From positions 24,362-88,361 of the forward strand of contig NZ_QKWJ01000012.1 in the NCBI RefSeq assembly GCF_003353055.1: a stretch of DNA of 64,000 nucleotides. Direction: 5' to 3'. This DNA is from Cupriavidus lacunae (GTDB lineage Bacteria > Pseudomonadota > Gammaproteobacteria > Burkholderiales > Burkholderiaceae). This document shows, piece after piece, positions 28,482 through 38,021 of this stretch. Each line of letters begins with the position of its first letter. Position 1 is the stretch's first letter. Under the pieces are notes generated by a model that saw only the letters and a list, made by a program, of their open reading frames with translations, was not told the origin of the DNA and did no database searches. A program made the translations under genes and the position numbers.

Positions 28482-30133
28482 TGCAGACGCTGCTCGATGC
28501 GCTGATTCACTTCCATTTCCTGCGCCCGTGGTGGCTGCTGGTGCTGGTGCCGGCCGCGCTGCTGGTATGGGCGGTGCAGCGCCGCGGCGACGTGCGGCGG
28601 CGCTGGCGGCAGACCATTGCGCCGCACCTGCTCGATGCGCTCATGATCGGCGAACGCCGCCGCGTCGCATTGCGCCCGGTGCACCTGACCGCGTTGCTGC
28701 TGGCGCTTGGCGCCATTGCGCTGGCGGGGCCAAGCTGGCGGCAGGAGCGCCCGCCGTTCCTCGATGACAAGGCGCCGCTGGCGATTGCCGTGGACCTGTC
28801 GCGCACCATGGACGCGGTGGACGTCACGCCGACGCGGCTGGAGCGCGCCAAGCTCAAGATCAAGGCGCTGCTGGCGCGCCGCGACGGCGGCCGCACGGCC
28901 ATCTATGCCTATGCCGGCTCGACCCACCTGGTGCTGCCGCTGACGGACGACACCAACCTGCTGCAGACCTTTGTCGATGCGCTGCAGACTCGCATCATGC
29001 CGGTGCCCGGGCGCGACATGGCGCAGGCATTGCGCACCATCGACGCCGACCTGGCGCATGAGCCGGTGCCCGGCACTATCCTGTTCCTGGCCGACGGCGT
29101 CGACCCCGCCGCCGCCAGGGCTTTCCGCGCGCAGGCGGACAGCGGCCGCAGCCAGCCGGTGGTGCTGGCCATCGGCACGGAGCAGGGCGGGCCGCTGCGT
29201 CATGTCGAGGGTGCCGAGGGCGGCTTTGTCGAGCAGGACGGGGCACGCGTATTCGCGCGGCTGGATGTGGCGGCGTTCAGGCGCTTCGGCGACGACAGCG
29301 GCGTACCGGTCGCCACCTTCACGCCCGGCAGCGACGACGTGGCGTGGGTACAGCGCCATGTGCAGTCGCATCTGGAACAGATGCAGGCCGGCGACCGCAC
29401 GCGCTGGAAGGATGAAGGCTGGTGGCTGGTGCTGCCGATCACGCTGCTGGCCATGCTGTGGTTCCGCAAGGGCTGGACCGTGCGCTGGACCGCCGGCCTG
29501 CTGCTGGCGCTTGCGCTCGCCGCGCCGCAGCCGGGCTTGCGCGCGCAGCAGGCCGATGCAGCGCGGCCGTGGCGTTTTGCGGACCTCTGGCTGACCCATG
29601 ACCAGCAAGGCCGCCGCGCCTTTGGGCAGGGCGACTTTGCGCGCGCCGCAACGCTGTTCGACGATGCGATGTGGCGCGGCATCGCCCAGTATCGCGCTGG
29701 CCAGTATGCGCAGGCGGTGCAGAGCTTTGCCCTGGTCGATTCGCCGCAGGCTGACTACAACCAGGGCAATGCGCTGGCACGCCAGGGCCAGTACCAGAAG
29801 GCTGCCGCGGGCTACCACCAGGCGCTCAGGCGTCAGCCGCAATGGCCGGCCGCCACGGCCAACCTGGCGCTGATGGAAAAGCTGCTGGCGCAGCAGAAGC
29901 CAAAGGACAAGCAGAATCCCGACGACCAGGAAGAGCCTCCCGACGTGCCCCCGGACGAGATCAAGTACGACGCCGCGAAGCCGCCGGAGCAGGGCGGCCA
30001 GTCCATGCATACCGGCCTGACGCAGGACGCCGAGATGTGGATGCGCGCGATCCAGACCACGCCGACCGACCTGCTGCAGCGCAAGTTCGCGCTGCAGCGC
30101 GGGCAGGCCTCGCCGCAGCAGGGGCAGCGATGA
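28481..30133 (+). CDS. BatB-BatC fusion: VWA domain plus TPR domain
   Basis: A 550-residue protein. Two N-terminal membrane helices, a VWA domain (MIDAS D105-x-S107-x-T109, with Thr in place of the usual second Ser), two further helices at about 310-345 (WWLVLPITLLAMLWF and WTAGLLLALALAAP), then a TPR region (about 375-470: FARAATLFDDAMWRGIAQY, then YAQAVQSFALVD) and a charged Pro/Gln tail. BatB and BatC are separate genes in many genomes and fused in others. The ATG at 28481 follows the BatA gene by overlap; the TTG at 28478 is a weaker choice. The next gene overlaps by ATGA. Confidence 0.9.
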   Translation: MQTLLDALIHFHFLRPWWLLVLVPAALLVWAVQRRGDVRRRWRQTIAPHLLDALMIGERRRVALRPVHLTALLLALGAIALAGPSWRQERPPFLDDKAPLAIAVDLSRTMDAVDVTPTRLERAKLKIKALLARRDGGRTAIYAYAGSTHLVLPLTDDTNLLQTFVDALQTRIMPVPGRDMAQALRTIDADLAHEPVPGTILFLADGVDPAAARAFRAQADSGRSQPVVLAIGTEQGGPLRHVEGAEGGFVEQDGARVFARLDVAAFRRFGDDSGVPVATFTPGSDDVAWVQRHVQSHLEQMQAGDRTRWKDEGWWLVLPITLLAMLWFRKGWTVRWTAGLLLALALAAPQPGLRAQQADAARPWRFADLWLTHDQQGRRAFGQGDFARAATLFDDAMWRGIAQYRAGQYAQAVQSFALVDSPQADYNQGNALARQGQYQKAAAGYHQALRRQPQWPAATANLALMEKLLAQQKPKDKQNPDDQEEPPDVPPDEIKYDAAKPPEQGGQSMHTGLTQDAEMWMRAIQTTPTDLLQRKFALQRGQASPQQGQR

Positions 30134-31499
30134 GCGGCCGCGCCGTGTGGTGTCGCGCGTGGCGGCGGCACCTTGCGCCGCTGGTTGTGCTGATGGCGGC
30201 GTTACTGCTGCCCTTGCTGGCGCGTGCCGCCGCCGGGCCCATCGTGCGCGTGGAAGTGGGCGCTAAGCAGCCGGTGCTGGTGGGCCAGCAGGTCAGCATC
30301 GAAGTCACCATCCTGGCGCCCAACTTCTTCCTTTCGGCGCCAGCGTTCCCGGTGCTGCAGGTGCCGGGCGCCATCGTCACCATGCCCGACGAGCGCGCGC
30401 TGAATTCAACCGAAACCATCGACGGCGTTGCCTACGCGGGTATTCGCAAGACTTACGCCTTCACCGCCGAGCAGGATGGCGATTTCCGGCTGCCGCAAGC
30501 GACCATCCGCTTTACCTATGCAGGCGATGACGGCGCGCCACGCGAAGGCCGCGTCACCTTGCCCGCCACACCGATCCGGGCCGGCGCCGGCGGCACGGTG
30601 ACACCGGGCGGCACCGTGGGGCGGCCATTGCTGCCGGTGGCACGGCTCACCGTGACGCAGGCGCTGGACCATGCCGCCGACGATGGCGCGGTACGGCTGC
30701 ACGTGGGCGATGCGCTGGTGCGCACCGTCACCACCTTTGCGCCGCAGACCCAGGCGATGATGATCCATCCTCCGCACGCCGCGGGGCCGCGGGGCCGCGC
30801 GGCGTGCGCGTGTTCAACGCCGATCCGCGTCTGTCTGATCATGCCCAGGCCGCTCCGGGACCGGGCGGCACGCGCGTGGACACCATCACCTATGTCTTCG
30901 AACGGACCGGCACCTACACGCTGCCCGCGGTGACAGTGGACTGGGTCGACCCGGCCACGCGCAAGCCGGCCAGGTCCGAAGCACCCGCGGTCAAGGTCGT
31001 GGTGGCTGCCGCGCGCACGGCCGGTGCGCTGGCGCCGGGCGGACGATCGGCCGGCGCGCTGCCGGGCGAGGGCGGCCTGCCATGGCGGTCTTTGCTGTGG
31101 GGGGCGGGGGCGCTGCTGGCCGTGCTGGCAGCCGGGCTGTTGTGTTGGCGGCTGAGGCCGCTGCTGGCGCGGCTGCGGCAACGGCGGGCCGAACGCCGGC
31201 GCGCCCGGGCCGAGGGTGCCGACGCGCGGCTGGCGGCAACGCTGCAGGCCTGCCAGGCGCTGGGCGCCTGGACCCGCGTCGCCCACGGCACCACGCCTGC
31301 GGCGTGGGCTCAGGCCGTTGGCGATGCCGGGCTGGCCGATGCCGTGACTGGCCTGCAACGCCACCTCTATGGTGCGATGCCCGCCCAGACCGCCTGGGAT
31401 GGCAAAGCGCTGGCGCAGGCCCTGCAGCGGTACGCCCGAACGGCACCAGCGCACCCGCACCGGCAGGCCGTGCCGGCGCTGCCTGCGCTCAATCCCTGA
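30130..31499 (+). pseudogene. BatD-like oxygen-tolerance protein, broken by an 8-bp duplication
   Basis: Begins MSGRAVWCRAWRRHLAPLVV with a signal-like helix and continues through Ig-like strands (VRVEVGAKQPVLVGQQVSIE) to MMIHPPHAAGPRG. There a GCGGGGCC-GCGGGGCC tandem duplication shifts the frame. The native sequence resumes in the other frame as GVRVFNADPRLSDHAQ and runs to a C-terminal membrane helix (LLWGAGALLAVLAAGLLCW) and cytoplasmic tail. Removing one copy gives a continuous 453-residue BatD. Frame 1 instead ends at 30933. The gene is last in the Bat operon and its start overlaps the BatBC stop. Confidence 0.85.
30781..30796 (+). repeat. Exact 8-bp tandem duplication (GCGGGGCC x2) in batD-like gene
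   Basis: Two identical adjacent copies. Deleting one restores the BatD frame exactly. This is a slippage-type lesion that could revert, rather than a homopolymer miscount. Confidence 0.92.
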
Positions 31500-31543
31500 T
31501 CGGCCACTGACAATCCGCTCCCCGCAAACAAATTATTCGCCCC

Positions 31544-33241
31544 ATGAAATGTTCCGTTGACCTGTTTGCCGCCAACCCGCTGATGGTGCTGTTCATCACC
31601 GTGGGCCTTGGCTACTTCGTCGGCAAGGCGCGCGTCGGTCCGATCCAGCTGGGGGGCGTGTGCGGCACGCTGATCGTCGCGCTGTTCATGGGGCAGACCG
31701 GTTGCCAGATGCATGGCGAACTCAAGGACATGGCCTTTGCCTTGTTTATCTTCGCCATGGGCTATTCCGGCGGGCCGCAGTTCTTTGCCAACCTGAATCG
31801 CTCAAGCCTGCGCTTTATGGCCTTGCCTGTCGTGGAGGCCTTCGTCGTGCTGGCCATCGCGATCGGCGCGGCCGCGTATCTTGGCTTCGATCCCGGCACC
31901 GCCGCCGGCCTGGCCGCCGGGGCGGCGACGGAATCCGCGGTGGTCGGCACCGCCGCCGAAGCGTTGAAGCACCTGGGCCTGGACGCCGCCACCGTGAGCC
32001 GCTACGAGGCCAATATCGCCACGGCCTATACGCTGACTTACCTGGTCGGCCTGATCAGCATTGTGTTCTTCACCAGCCAGATCGCCCCGGCCCTGCTCGG
32101 CATCGACCTGCGCAAGGCCGCCAGGGAAGTCGCGGCGAAGATGGATGCCGCGTCCGACGACGACGTTGCCACCCAACCCGCGCCGCCGCGCCTGATCGGG
32201 CGCGCGTACTCCGTGCACCAGGCCGCCGGCATGACGGTAGGCGAACTCCAGCACCAGGTGGGCGGCCGGGCCTCCGTCGTCAAGGCACTGCGGGCCGGCG
32301 CCGCCATCGACCTGGGCGACGACGACACCGTGCAGGCCGGCGATATCCTCGCCATGGTGGGCATCCGCAGCAACCTGCTGAAGGCTGCCTCCCTGATCGG
32401 GCCGGAAGTGCTGCTGCCCGATACCCACACGGATGCCATCCAGCTGTTCGAGAAGCAGGTGATCGTGAACAAGCCCAGGGTCAACGGCAAGACCATTGAC
32501 GAATTGTCCCGGCTGGCCGGCGCGCGCCGCCTGAGCGAAGTCTGGATCCTGCAGGTGCGGCGCTCGGGCATGTCGCTGCCGATCACGCGTTCCACGCCGC
32601 TGCAGCATGGCGATGTGGTGACCATTGTCGGCCTGGAGCCGTCGCTGTCCGAAGCCATCGCGGGCATCGGCGTGGAAGCGAAGGCAACGGAGGTCACCGA
32701 TCTGGTCTTCCTGTGCGTGGGCATCCTGGCGGGCTTGCTGGTGGGCACGCTCACGCTGCACCTTGGCGGCATGAATATCTCGCGCGGCAGCGGCGGCGGG
32801 GCGCTGCTTAGCGGGCTGGTGTTCGGGTGGATCAATTCGAGAAGGCCGTCGCTTGGCACCTTCCCGAGGTCGGCCGTCCAGATCCTGAAGGATCTCGGCC
32901 TGGCGGTGTTTGTCGCCTGCGTCGGCCTGTCCGCCGGACCGGATGCGATCTCGCTGATCCGTGAGCACGGGGCCGTGCTGCCGCTGATCGGGCTGGCTGT
33001 GTCCCTGGGACCGGCGCGCCTGTCCCTGTGGATCGGGCACAAGTTTCTCAAGATCGAAGGCCCGCTGCTGGTCGGCGCGATCGCCGGGCAGCACGTGAGC
33101 ACCCCGGCGATCAGCGCCATCCTCGCGGCCAGCCAGAGTTCGGTGCCGTTGCTTGGCTACACGATCACTTATGCGATTGCCAACGTGCTGCTGCCGGTGC
33201 TGGGGCCGATCATCATTTCGCTGGCGCACAAGTTCACTTAG
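31544..33241 (+). CDS. Aspartate:alanine exchanger (AspT/YidE-YbjL) family transporter
   Basis: A 565-residue inner-membrane protein of the AAE family. Two membrane halves (about 1-190 and 390-565) flank two TrkA-C/RCK_C-type cytoplasmic domains (about 205-370: VGELQHQVGGRASVVKALRAG, then VIVNKPRVNGKTIDELSRLA). The conserved GYSGGPQFF and GVEAKATEVTDL segments are present. AspT exchanges aspartate for alanine; substrates of the wider family are mostly unknown. An ATG at 31544 follows 44 bp of spacer. It ends overlapping the convergent ankyrin gene by 8 bp. Confidence 0.9.
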   Translation: MKCSVDLFAANPLMVLFITVGLGYFVGKARVGPIQLGGVCGTLIVALFMGQTGCQMHGELKDMAFALFIFAMGYSGGPQFFANLNRSSLRFMALPVVEAFVVLAIAIGAAAYLGFDPGTAAGLAAGAATESAVVGTAAEALKHLGLDAATVSRYEANIATAYTLTYLVGLISIVFFTSQIAPALLGIDLRKAAREVAAKMDAASDDDVATQPAPPRLIGRAYSVHQAAGMTVGELQHQVGGRASVVKALRAGAAIDLGDDDTVQAGDILAMVGIRSNLLKAASLIGPEVLLPDTHTDAIQLFEKQVIVNKPRVNGKTIDELSRLAGARRLSEVWILQVRRSGMSLPITRSTPLQHGDVVTIVGLEPSLSEAIAGIGVEAKATEVTDLVFLCVGILAGLLVGTLTLHLGGMNISRGSGGGALLSGLVFGWINSRRPSLGTFPRSAVQILKDLGLAVFVACVGLSAGPDAISLIREHGAVLPLIGLAVSLGPARLSLWIGHKFLKIEGPLLVGAIAGQHVSTPAISAILAASQSSVPLLGYTITYAIANVLLPVLGPIIISLAHKFT

Positions 33242-33806
33242 TGTCCTGGCGCTGGCCGCCATGCGCGGCGAGCAGCCGCGCAATATCGGACAGTCCCATG
33301 GCTTCGGCCATCTCGCGCGGGGTCTCGCAGTCGTCGATGCGCGTCCGGCAAGCCGCATCCGCCCCCGCCGCAAGCAACAGCGCCACCGCGGGCAGATTGC
33401 GCATGCTCACCGCCATATGCAGCGCGGTGTAGTCGTTAACGCCGCGCTGCGCGGGATCGGCGCCGAAATCCAGCAGCAGCCGGATCAGCTCGGCCACGTC
33501 CGATCGCGCGCTGCCGCCGGGCGGGGCGAGCGTGCATGACAGCGCGGCAATCAGCGGCGGAAAGCCCGCGTGATCCGCCGGCCGGGGATCGGCGCCGGCT
33601 TCGAGCAGGGTACGGACAAAGGGCAGCGGGCTATGGTAGATCGCGTATTCCAGGCAGGCGCCAATCCCTGGCGGCATGGGCCCGTTGGGAATGCAGGCCG
33701 GGTCGTCCACCGCGGCTCGCAGGGCGTCAATGTCGCCGGCGCGGAAGGCGGCATGGATTCTTTCAAATTGCCGGTACGCCTCGCAGCGCTCCTTGTCTGG
33801 CCTCAT
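33234..33806 (-). CDS. Ankyrin-repeat protein
   Basis: About 190 residues with three or four ankyrin repeats: GIGACLEYAIYHSPLPFVRTLLEAGADP, then DVAELIRLLLDFGADP (followed by YTALHMAVSMRNLPAVALLLAAGADA), and a final partial repeat ending MGLSDIARLLAAHGG. No signal peptide or membrane helix. The ATG at 33806 is chosen over the TTG at 33821. Ankyrin repeats mediate protein contacts; the partner is unknown. It ends in a tail overlap with the exchanger gene. Confidence 0.85.
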   Translation of the reverse strand: MRPDKERCEAYRQFERIHAAFRAGDIDALRAAVDDPACIPNGPMPPGIGACLEYAIYHSPLPFVRTLLEAGADPRPADHAGFPPLIAALSCTLAPPGGSARSDVAELIRLLLDFGADPAQRGVNDYTALHMAVSMRNLPAVALLLAAGADAACRTRIDDCETPREMAEAMGLSDIARLLAAHGGQRQDTK

Positions 33807-33896
33807 GGTGGATCCTGACAAGGCTAGTGGCCTTCAGGCAAGGGGTGAATGTCATGCAGGGTGAATGCGCCTGGGAAGCGGCGCTGAGTCAAGGAG

Positions 33897-34097
33897 TCAA
33901 CGCCCCCTGGCAATGGCGCTGAGAATGCTGCTGCCTCGGGTCGTAATGCTGGGACGCCAATGTCCGGGATCATAGTCTTCCAGCTCAACCAGGTCTTGCT
34001 CGATGAGCGCATGCACAGCCGCACGGTCCAGGTCCTTGATGTTGGGCGTTGCTTCGTCGATCAACATGAGTGTGGCCACTTCATGAGGCGTTAGCAT
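33897..34097 (-). CDS. Small hypothetical protein, winged-helix-like
   Basis: About 66 residues (MLTPHEVATLMLIDEATPNI, ending SILSAIARGR). It resembles the helix-turn-strand pattern of small winged-helix proteins (VHALIEQDLVELEDYDPGHW). The ATG at 34097 has GGGAG at a good distance; a longer reading from 34211 lacks one. No family is recognised. It may be co-transcribed with nothing else. Confidence 0.5.
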   Translation of the reverse strand: MLTPHEVATLMLIDEATPNIKDLDRAAVHALIEQDLVELEDYDPGHWRPSITTRGSSILSAIARGR

Positions 34098-34261
34098 GGC
34101 TGTCTCCCGGGTAGGCTGGCTGGGGCTGGATTCCTGGGCAATCTTCCGTTTCTCGCGCGAACATTCATTCAATGACGTGAATGGCAAGTCGTCAAGGCAA
34201 AGCTGTGACATTTCGCGTAGCGGTCTACCATGAAGTACTGACTCAGAGGCCTCTATCTCCC

Positions 34262-34384
34262 ATGAGACTTATCTTCCACCAGCGTGGTCACCCGGAGTTG
34301 CCACTGCATGGTGCCCGCTACTACCTGATGCTTGGCGCAGGGCTTGTCGTGCTGGGGGCGCTCTACCTAGTGCTTTCCATGTAG
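34262..34384 (+). CDS. Possible 40-residue single-helix membrane peptide
   Basis: A short frame with a hydrophilic N-terminus and one membrane helix (YLMLGAGLVVLGALYLVLSM) running to the C-terminus. No strong ribosome binding site is seen at 34262. It could be real or chance; a GC-rich genome makes such frames common, but the clean helix favours real. Confidence 0.35.
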   Translation: MRLIFHQRGHPELPLHGARYYLMLGAGLVVLGALYLVLSM

Positions 34385-34677
34385 CATCGGCGCCGACCGG
34401 TGATGGCACGCCCCATTGATTTTGCGGGCCGATGCCGGACATTCGTGCCTGAATATGCCTGATGAGGCATTTTTATCATTTGGCGTGGCGACACGTCTCC
34501 ATGCTCCCCCGCGCTGATCGCAGTTGCCGGGCCGAATCGCCCTTTTTGCCGCCGCTCTCCTCGCACGGCGCGTCATCCCCTGCCATGCACTTTGCCGTTC
34601 GCGCCTGGCCGTCCTACAACTGGAGAGTGGGCCGGAAGGCACCGGGCCGCGCTTGCAAGGGTCAAAGGAGGAGCATC

Positions 34678-35529
34678 ATGTGCCGCTGGCTGGCTTATTC
34701 GGGCAAATCCGTTGCGCTGGAGACGGTGCTGTTCCAGCCGGAACATTCGCTGATCGACCAGAGCCTGAATTCGCGGCTGGGTCATACCACTACCAATGGC
34801 GATGGCTTCGGCGTCGGTTGGTACGGTCGTCACTCGGAGGTGCCGTTCCGCTACCGCTGCCTGCACCCGGCCTGGAGCGATACCAACCTGCGCGAGACGG
34901 CACGGGCGGTGCGGGCGCCGCTGTTCGTGGCCCACGTGCGCGCGGCCACCGGCACGCCGACGCAGGAGACCAACTGCCATCCGTTCCGCTTCGGCCGCTG
35001 GCTGTTCGTCCACAACGGCCTGATCCGCGAATACCCGCTGGTGCGGCGCGACCTGATGATGGCGGTGGCGCCTCATCTGTTTCGCTGGATCGAGGGCTCG
35101 ACCGATTCCGAGGTGATGTTCTTCCTGGCCCTGACCTTCGGCCTCGAGCGCGACCCGCTCGGCTCGCTCGAGCAGATGGCCGGGCTGATCGAGGACGTCG
35201 GCCACCGCTACGACGTCCAGTTTCCGCTCAACATGACGGTCTGCGTGACCGATGGCCAGCAGATCGTGGCGGTGCGCTATTCGAGCGAGGCCAACTCGCG
35301 TTCGCTGTTCCACAGCACCTCGTTCCGGCAGCTGCGCGCGCTTTACCCGGACGACCCGCGCATCGCCGCCGCCGGCGACGATGCCTTCCTGGTCCTGTCG
35401 GAGCCGCTGATCGACGTGCAGGGAGTGTGGGAGGAGATTCCCGAGGGGACCATCCTGGTTGCGCGGGGTGGTGAGATCGACCGCAACCGCTTCGTGCCAC
35501 GCATGCCAAATCCAGCCGACGTAAGCTAG
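34678..35529 (+). CDS. Class II glutamine amidotransferase (YafJ/GatA-II type)
   Basis: A 283-residue N-terminal nucleophile hydrolase fold. Cys2 (MCRWLAYSG) becomes the catalytic nucleophile after Met removal, as in the YafJ/DUG3 family. Family motifs: GDGFGVGWYG, FVAHVRAATG, NCHPFRFGRWLFVHNG and STDSEVMFFL. The start at 34678 has a strong AAAGGAGGAG ribosome binding site. No synthetase domain is attached, so it could act as a gamma-glutamyl or glutamine hydrolase. It is convergent with the membrane methyltransferase-like gene. The 293 bp upstream hold nothing evident. Confidence 0.92.
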   Translation: MCRWLAYSGKSVALETVLFQPEHSLIDQSLNSRLGHTTTNGDGFGVGWYGRHSEVPFRYRCLHPAWSDTNLRETARAVRAPLFVAHVRAATGTPTQETNCHPFRFGRWLFVHNGLIREYPLVRRDLMMAVAPHLFRWIEGSTDSEVMFFLALTFGLERDPLGSLEQMAGLIEDVGHRYDVQFPLNMTVCVTDGQQIVAVRYSSEANSRSLFHSTSFRQLRALYPDDPRIAAAGDDAFLVLSEPLIDVQGVWEEIPEGTILVARGGEIDRNRFVPRMPNPADVS

Positions 35530-35548
35530 AGCGGCTCCCAACCCCGGC

Positions 35549-37990
35549 TCACGGGCACGCCAGCGCAGCGGCGGCGTACAGCAGCAGCGCCACCAGCACC
35601 ACCACGGTGAACCCGGCCTGGATCGCGACCAGCGTGGCAAGGACTGCCGCAACCACCGAGGCGCAGGCGTTGATGCCCCATGCCCAGGGCACCAGCGATT
35701 CATCGCGGGCCGCGACCCGCGCCAGGCCAAGCGGGAACGGCATCCCCATCAGGAACGCCAGCGGCGCGATCAGCAGTACGGAGACGCCGATCCTGGCCGG
35801 ATCCGGCAACGCGATCAGCAGCCTGAAGACCGCCGGCAGCGCCACCAGGTAGATCAGCGAGGCCGCGCAGATGCCGCTGACGGCCAGCGCCGCCTGGCGC
35901 CTGCCGCGGTCTTGGCCAGCGCGCGCGGGCATGCGCGGGGCATATCGGCTTCCCAGTCCCGCAAAGCACAGGAAGGCGCACAGCACCACCGCGACCGCAT
36001 AGAGCGGGTGGCTCAGGAACAGGATGAATTTCTGGATAAAGGCGATCTCCACGAACATGAAGCCGAGCCCGACCGCCAGGAAGTAGATGCCGGCCCGCCA
36101 TTCGGGCAAGCGCCGCACCGCCATGCCATCGCCGCCGGGCTGCGGCCCGGCGCGGCGCCGCAGGATCCAGAGCGGGATCCCGATCAGCAAGCCTGCCGCG
36201 GCGGTGGCCTGCAGCAGCGTGGCCACCAGCACCGGATAGCCCCATTCCAGCAAGGGCAGCCCGCCCTGCGCCTTCAGCGACAGCAGCTCTGGCAGCGTGC
36301 GCCATTTGAAGAAATGGAAGAAGTAGGGCCTGTCATCGGTGGCGGGGCGCACGTCGAACTTGTAGCGGGACAGGAAGCCGTCGCGCCCGGGGCCGAGCAG
36401 GGCCTGCGCGGCGTCATAGAAGTAGGGTTGATCCAGCACGTTGTAGCGATTCGCCTGGCCGGGCTGGATGCCGGGATGGTATTCGACGTCGAACGAGCGC
36501 GCGCGGCAGAACTCGAGCAGGGCAGCCAGGTCCGCGGCACTGAATTCGCCGTTCTTGACGACCAGCGTGGCCGTCTTCCAGCCGCGGACCAGCGCCAGCC
36601 GCCGCGACGGATCGGCTACGCCGGCGCCTTCCATCGCCGCCACGGCGGTGGCGAACAGTTTCGGTATGTCGCGCGGCGGCAGCGTGACCCAGCGCGTGAT
36701 CGCAAGCAGGCCGCCGGGCCGAAGATGGCGCAGGTAGCCCTGGAAGGCTTCCACGGTATAGAGATAACTCTCCGATAGCGCATACAGTCCCGCCGACGAC
36801 GTGCTGAAGGAATCCAGCAGGGCTACCTGGATAAGGTCGTAGTGTTTTGTGCTGGCCGCCAGGAAGCCGCGTGCCTCGCCGGCAAAGGCACGCACGCCGG
36901 CCGCGCTGTAGGGCTTGCCGGAAAACGCGGCGAAGCGGCCCTGAACCAGGTCGATCACCTGCGGATTCAGCTCCACCGCATCGATCGCGCTGGCCCCGTG
37001 GTAAACCGCTTGCAACACGTCCGCCCCGGCTCCGCTGCCCAGCACCAGCACGTTTGGACCTTGCAGCAAGTGGTAAGGCAGGGCAGAGGTGAGGTCGCCA
37101 AGGTAGGCAAGCGGTTCGCGTCGGCCGTCATAGTGGTTGAGCGCACTGAGCCCGTCGCCATCGGTAAACACGGCCAGTTGCGGTGGCGGCTCCTGTGTGG
37201 CATTGAGGCTTAGCCCGGGCGCGTGCCGCAACGGGATCGTGGGACTCTCGACCACCGTGACCAGGCCGAGGGGACTCGAGCGCTGCGCCACCACGCGCGC
37301 GCCGCCGATGCGCATGGCCTGGCTCAGCTCCTTGTACTCGGACGGCCGCAGCGCAATCCAGTTGCCTGGCACCGCGGCCGGCACGATCGCCGCCGACAGC
37401 AGCAGCAGCGCCGGCAGCCAGGGCCGGTGCCAGCCGCACTCAACGCAGGCCAGGGCCGCCGCCGACATGCCTGCCGTGCCGACCAGCCGCAGGGCATCGA
37501 CCGGGTCCAGCACGAACAGCGCCACGATGATGCCCAGGCAACCCAGCCCGGCGCCAAGGATATCGAAGCTGTAGATGCGGGGAACCTGTGCGTGGAAGCG
37601 GGAAAAGCATAGGCAGATACTGGTGGCGGCGCATAGGAACGGCACGAACAGCAGCAGGTAGATCAGCACCAGGCGCAGCGGCTGCGATGGGTCCCACAGG
37701 ATTTCCAGCGGATTGAACGTGACCTGCTGGGCGAGCGCGAAGCAGGCCATCGCGCCGAGGCCGAAGAGCAGCGCGCCGCCGGCAAAGACCGGCACGAAAT
37801 GGCGGATCAGCGTTTGCCGCGCCAGTGCCACCAGCGCCCCCGCCGCGCCGTAGCCCAGCAGTGCCACGCTGATCATCATGTAGGCGAAGTGATGCCACTG
37901 GATGATGGAGAACAGCCGCATCAGCAGGATCTCATACCCGAGCGCCGCGGCGGAGAGCAGCGCCAGGGCGAACAGCGGCGGGCGTGGCAT
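35549..37990 (-). CDS. Membrane-embedded spermidine-synthase-like protein
   Basis: About 813 residues. N-terminal helices (about 1-235, for example LFALALLSAAALGYEILLM) lead to a spermidine-synthase-type Rossmann domain with VLVLGSGAGADVLQAVYHGAS and VELNPQVIDLV (the SAM/dcSAM pocket); a final block of helices (about 620-810) contains EIAFIQKFILFLSHP. The spermidine synthase GGGDG loop is replaced by GSGAG, so aminopropyl transfer is uncertain. Proteins like this are often called fused MFS/spermidine synthase. The start at 37990 precedes a Pro-rich MPRPPLF. A PCMT gene sits 31 bp upstream on the same strand, suggesting shared expression. Confidence 0.82.
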   Translation of the reverse strand: MPRPPLFALALLSAAALGYEILLMRLFSIIQWHHFAYMMISVALLGYGAAGALVALARQTLIRHFVPVFAGGALLFGLGAMACFALAQQVTFNPLEILWDPSQPLRLVLIYLLLFVPFLCAATSICLCFSRFHAQVPRIYSFDILGAGLGCLGIIVALFVLDPVDALRLVGTAGMSAAALACVECGWHRPWLPALLLLSAAIVPAAVPGNWIALRPSEYKELSQAMRIGGARVVAQRSSPLGLVTVVESPTIPLRHAPGLSLNATQEPPPQLAVFTDGDGLSALNHYDGRREPLAYLGDLTSALPYHLLQGPNVLVLGSGAGADVLQAVYHGASAIDAVELNPQVIDLVQGRFAAFSGKPYSAAGVRAFAGEARGFLAASTKHYDLIQVALLDSFSTSSAGLYALSESYLYTVEAFQGYLRHLRPGGLLAITRWVTLPPRDIPKLFATAVAAMEGAGVADPSRRLALVRGWKTATLVVKNGEFSAADLAALLEFCRARSFDVEYHPGIQPGQANRYNVLDQPYFYDAAQALLGPGRDGFLSRYKFDVRPATDDRPYFFHFFKWRTLPELLSLKAQGGLPLLEWGYPVLVATLLQATAAAGLLIGIPLWILRRRAGPQPGGDGMAVRRLPEWRAGIYFLAVGLGFMFVEIAFIQKFILFLSHPLYAVAVVLCAFLCFAGLGSRYAPRMPARAGQDRGRRQAALAVSGICAASLIYLVALPAVFRLLIALPDPARIGVSVLLIAPLAFLMGMPFPLGLARVAARDESLVPWAWGINACASVVAAVLATLVAIQAGFTVVVLVALLLYAAAALACP

Positions 37991-38021
37991 GGCGTCAGCG
38001 GGCCGGCTGAGATGCCGCGCC

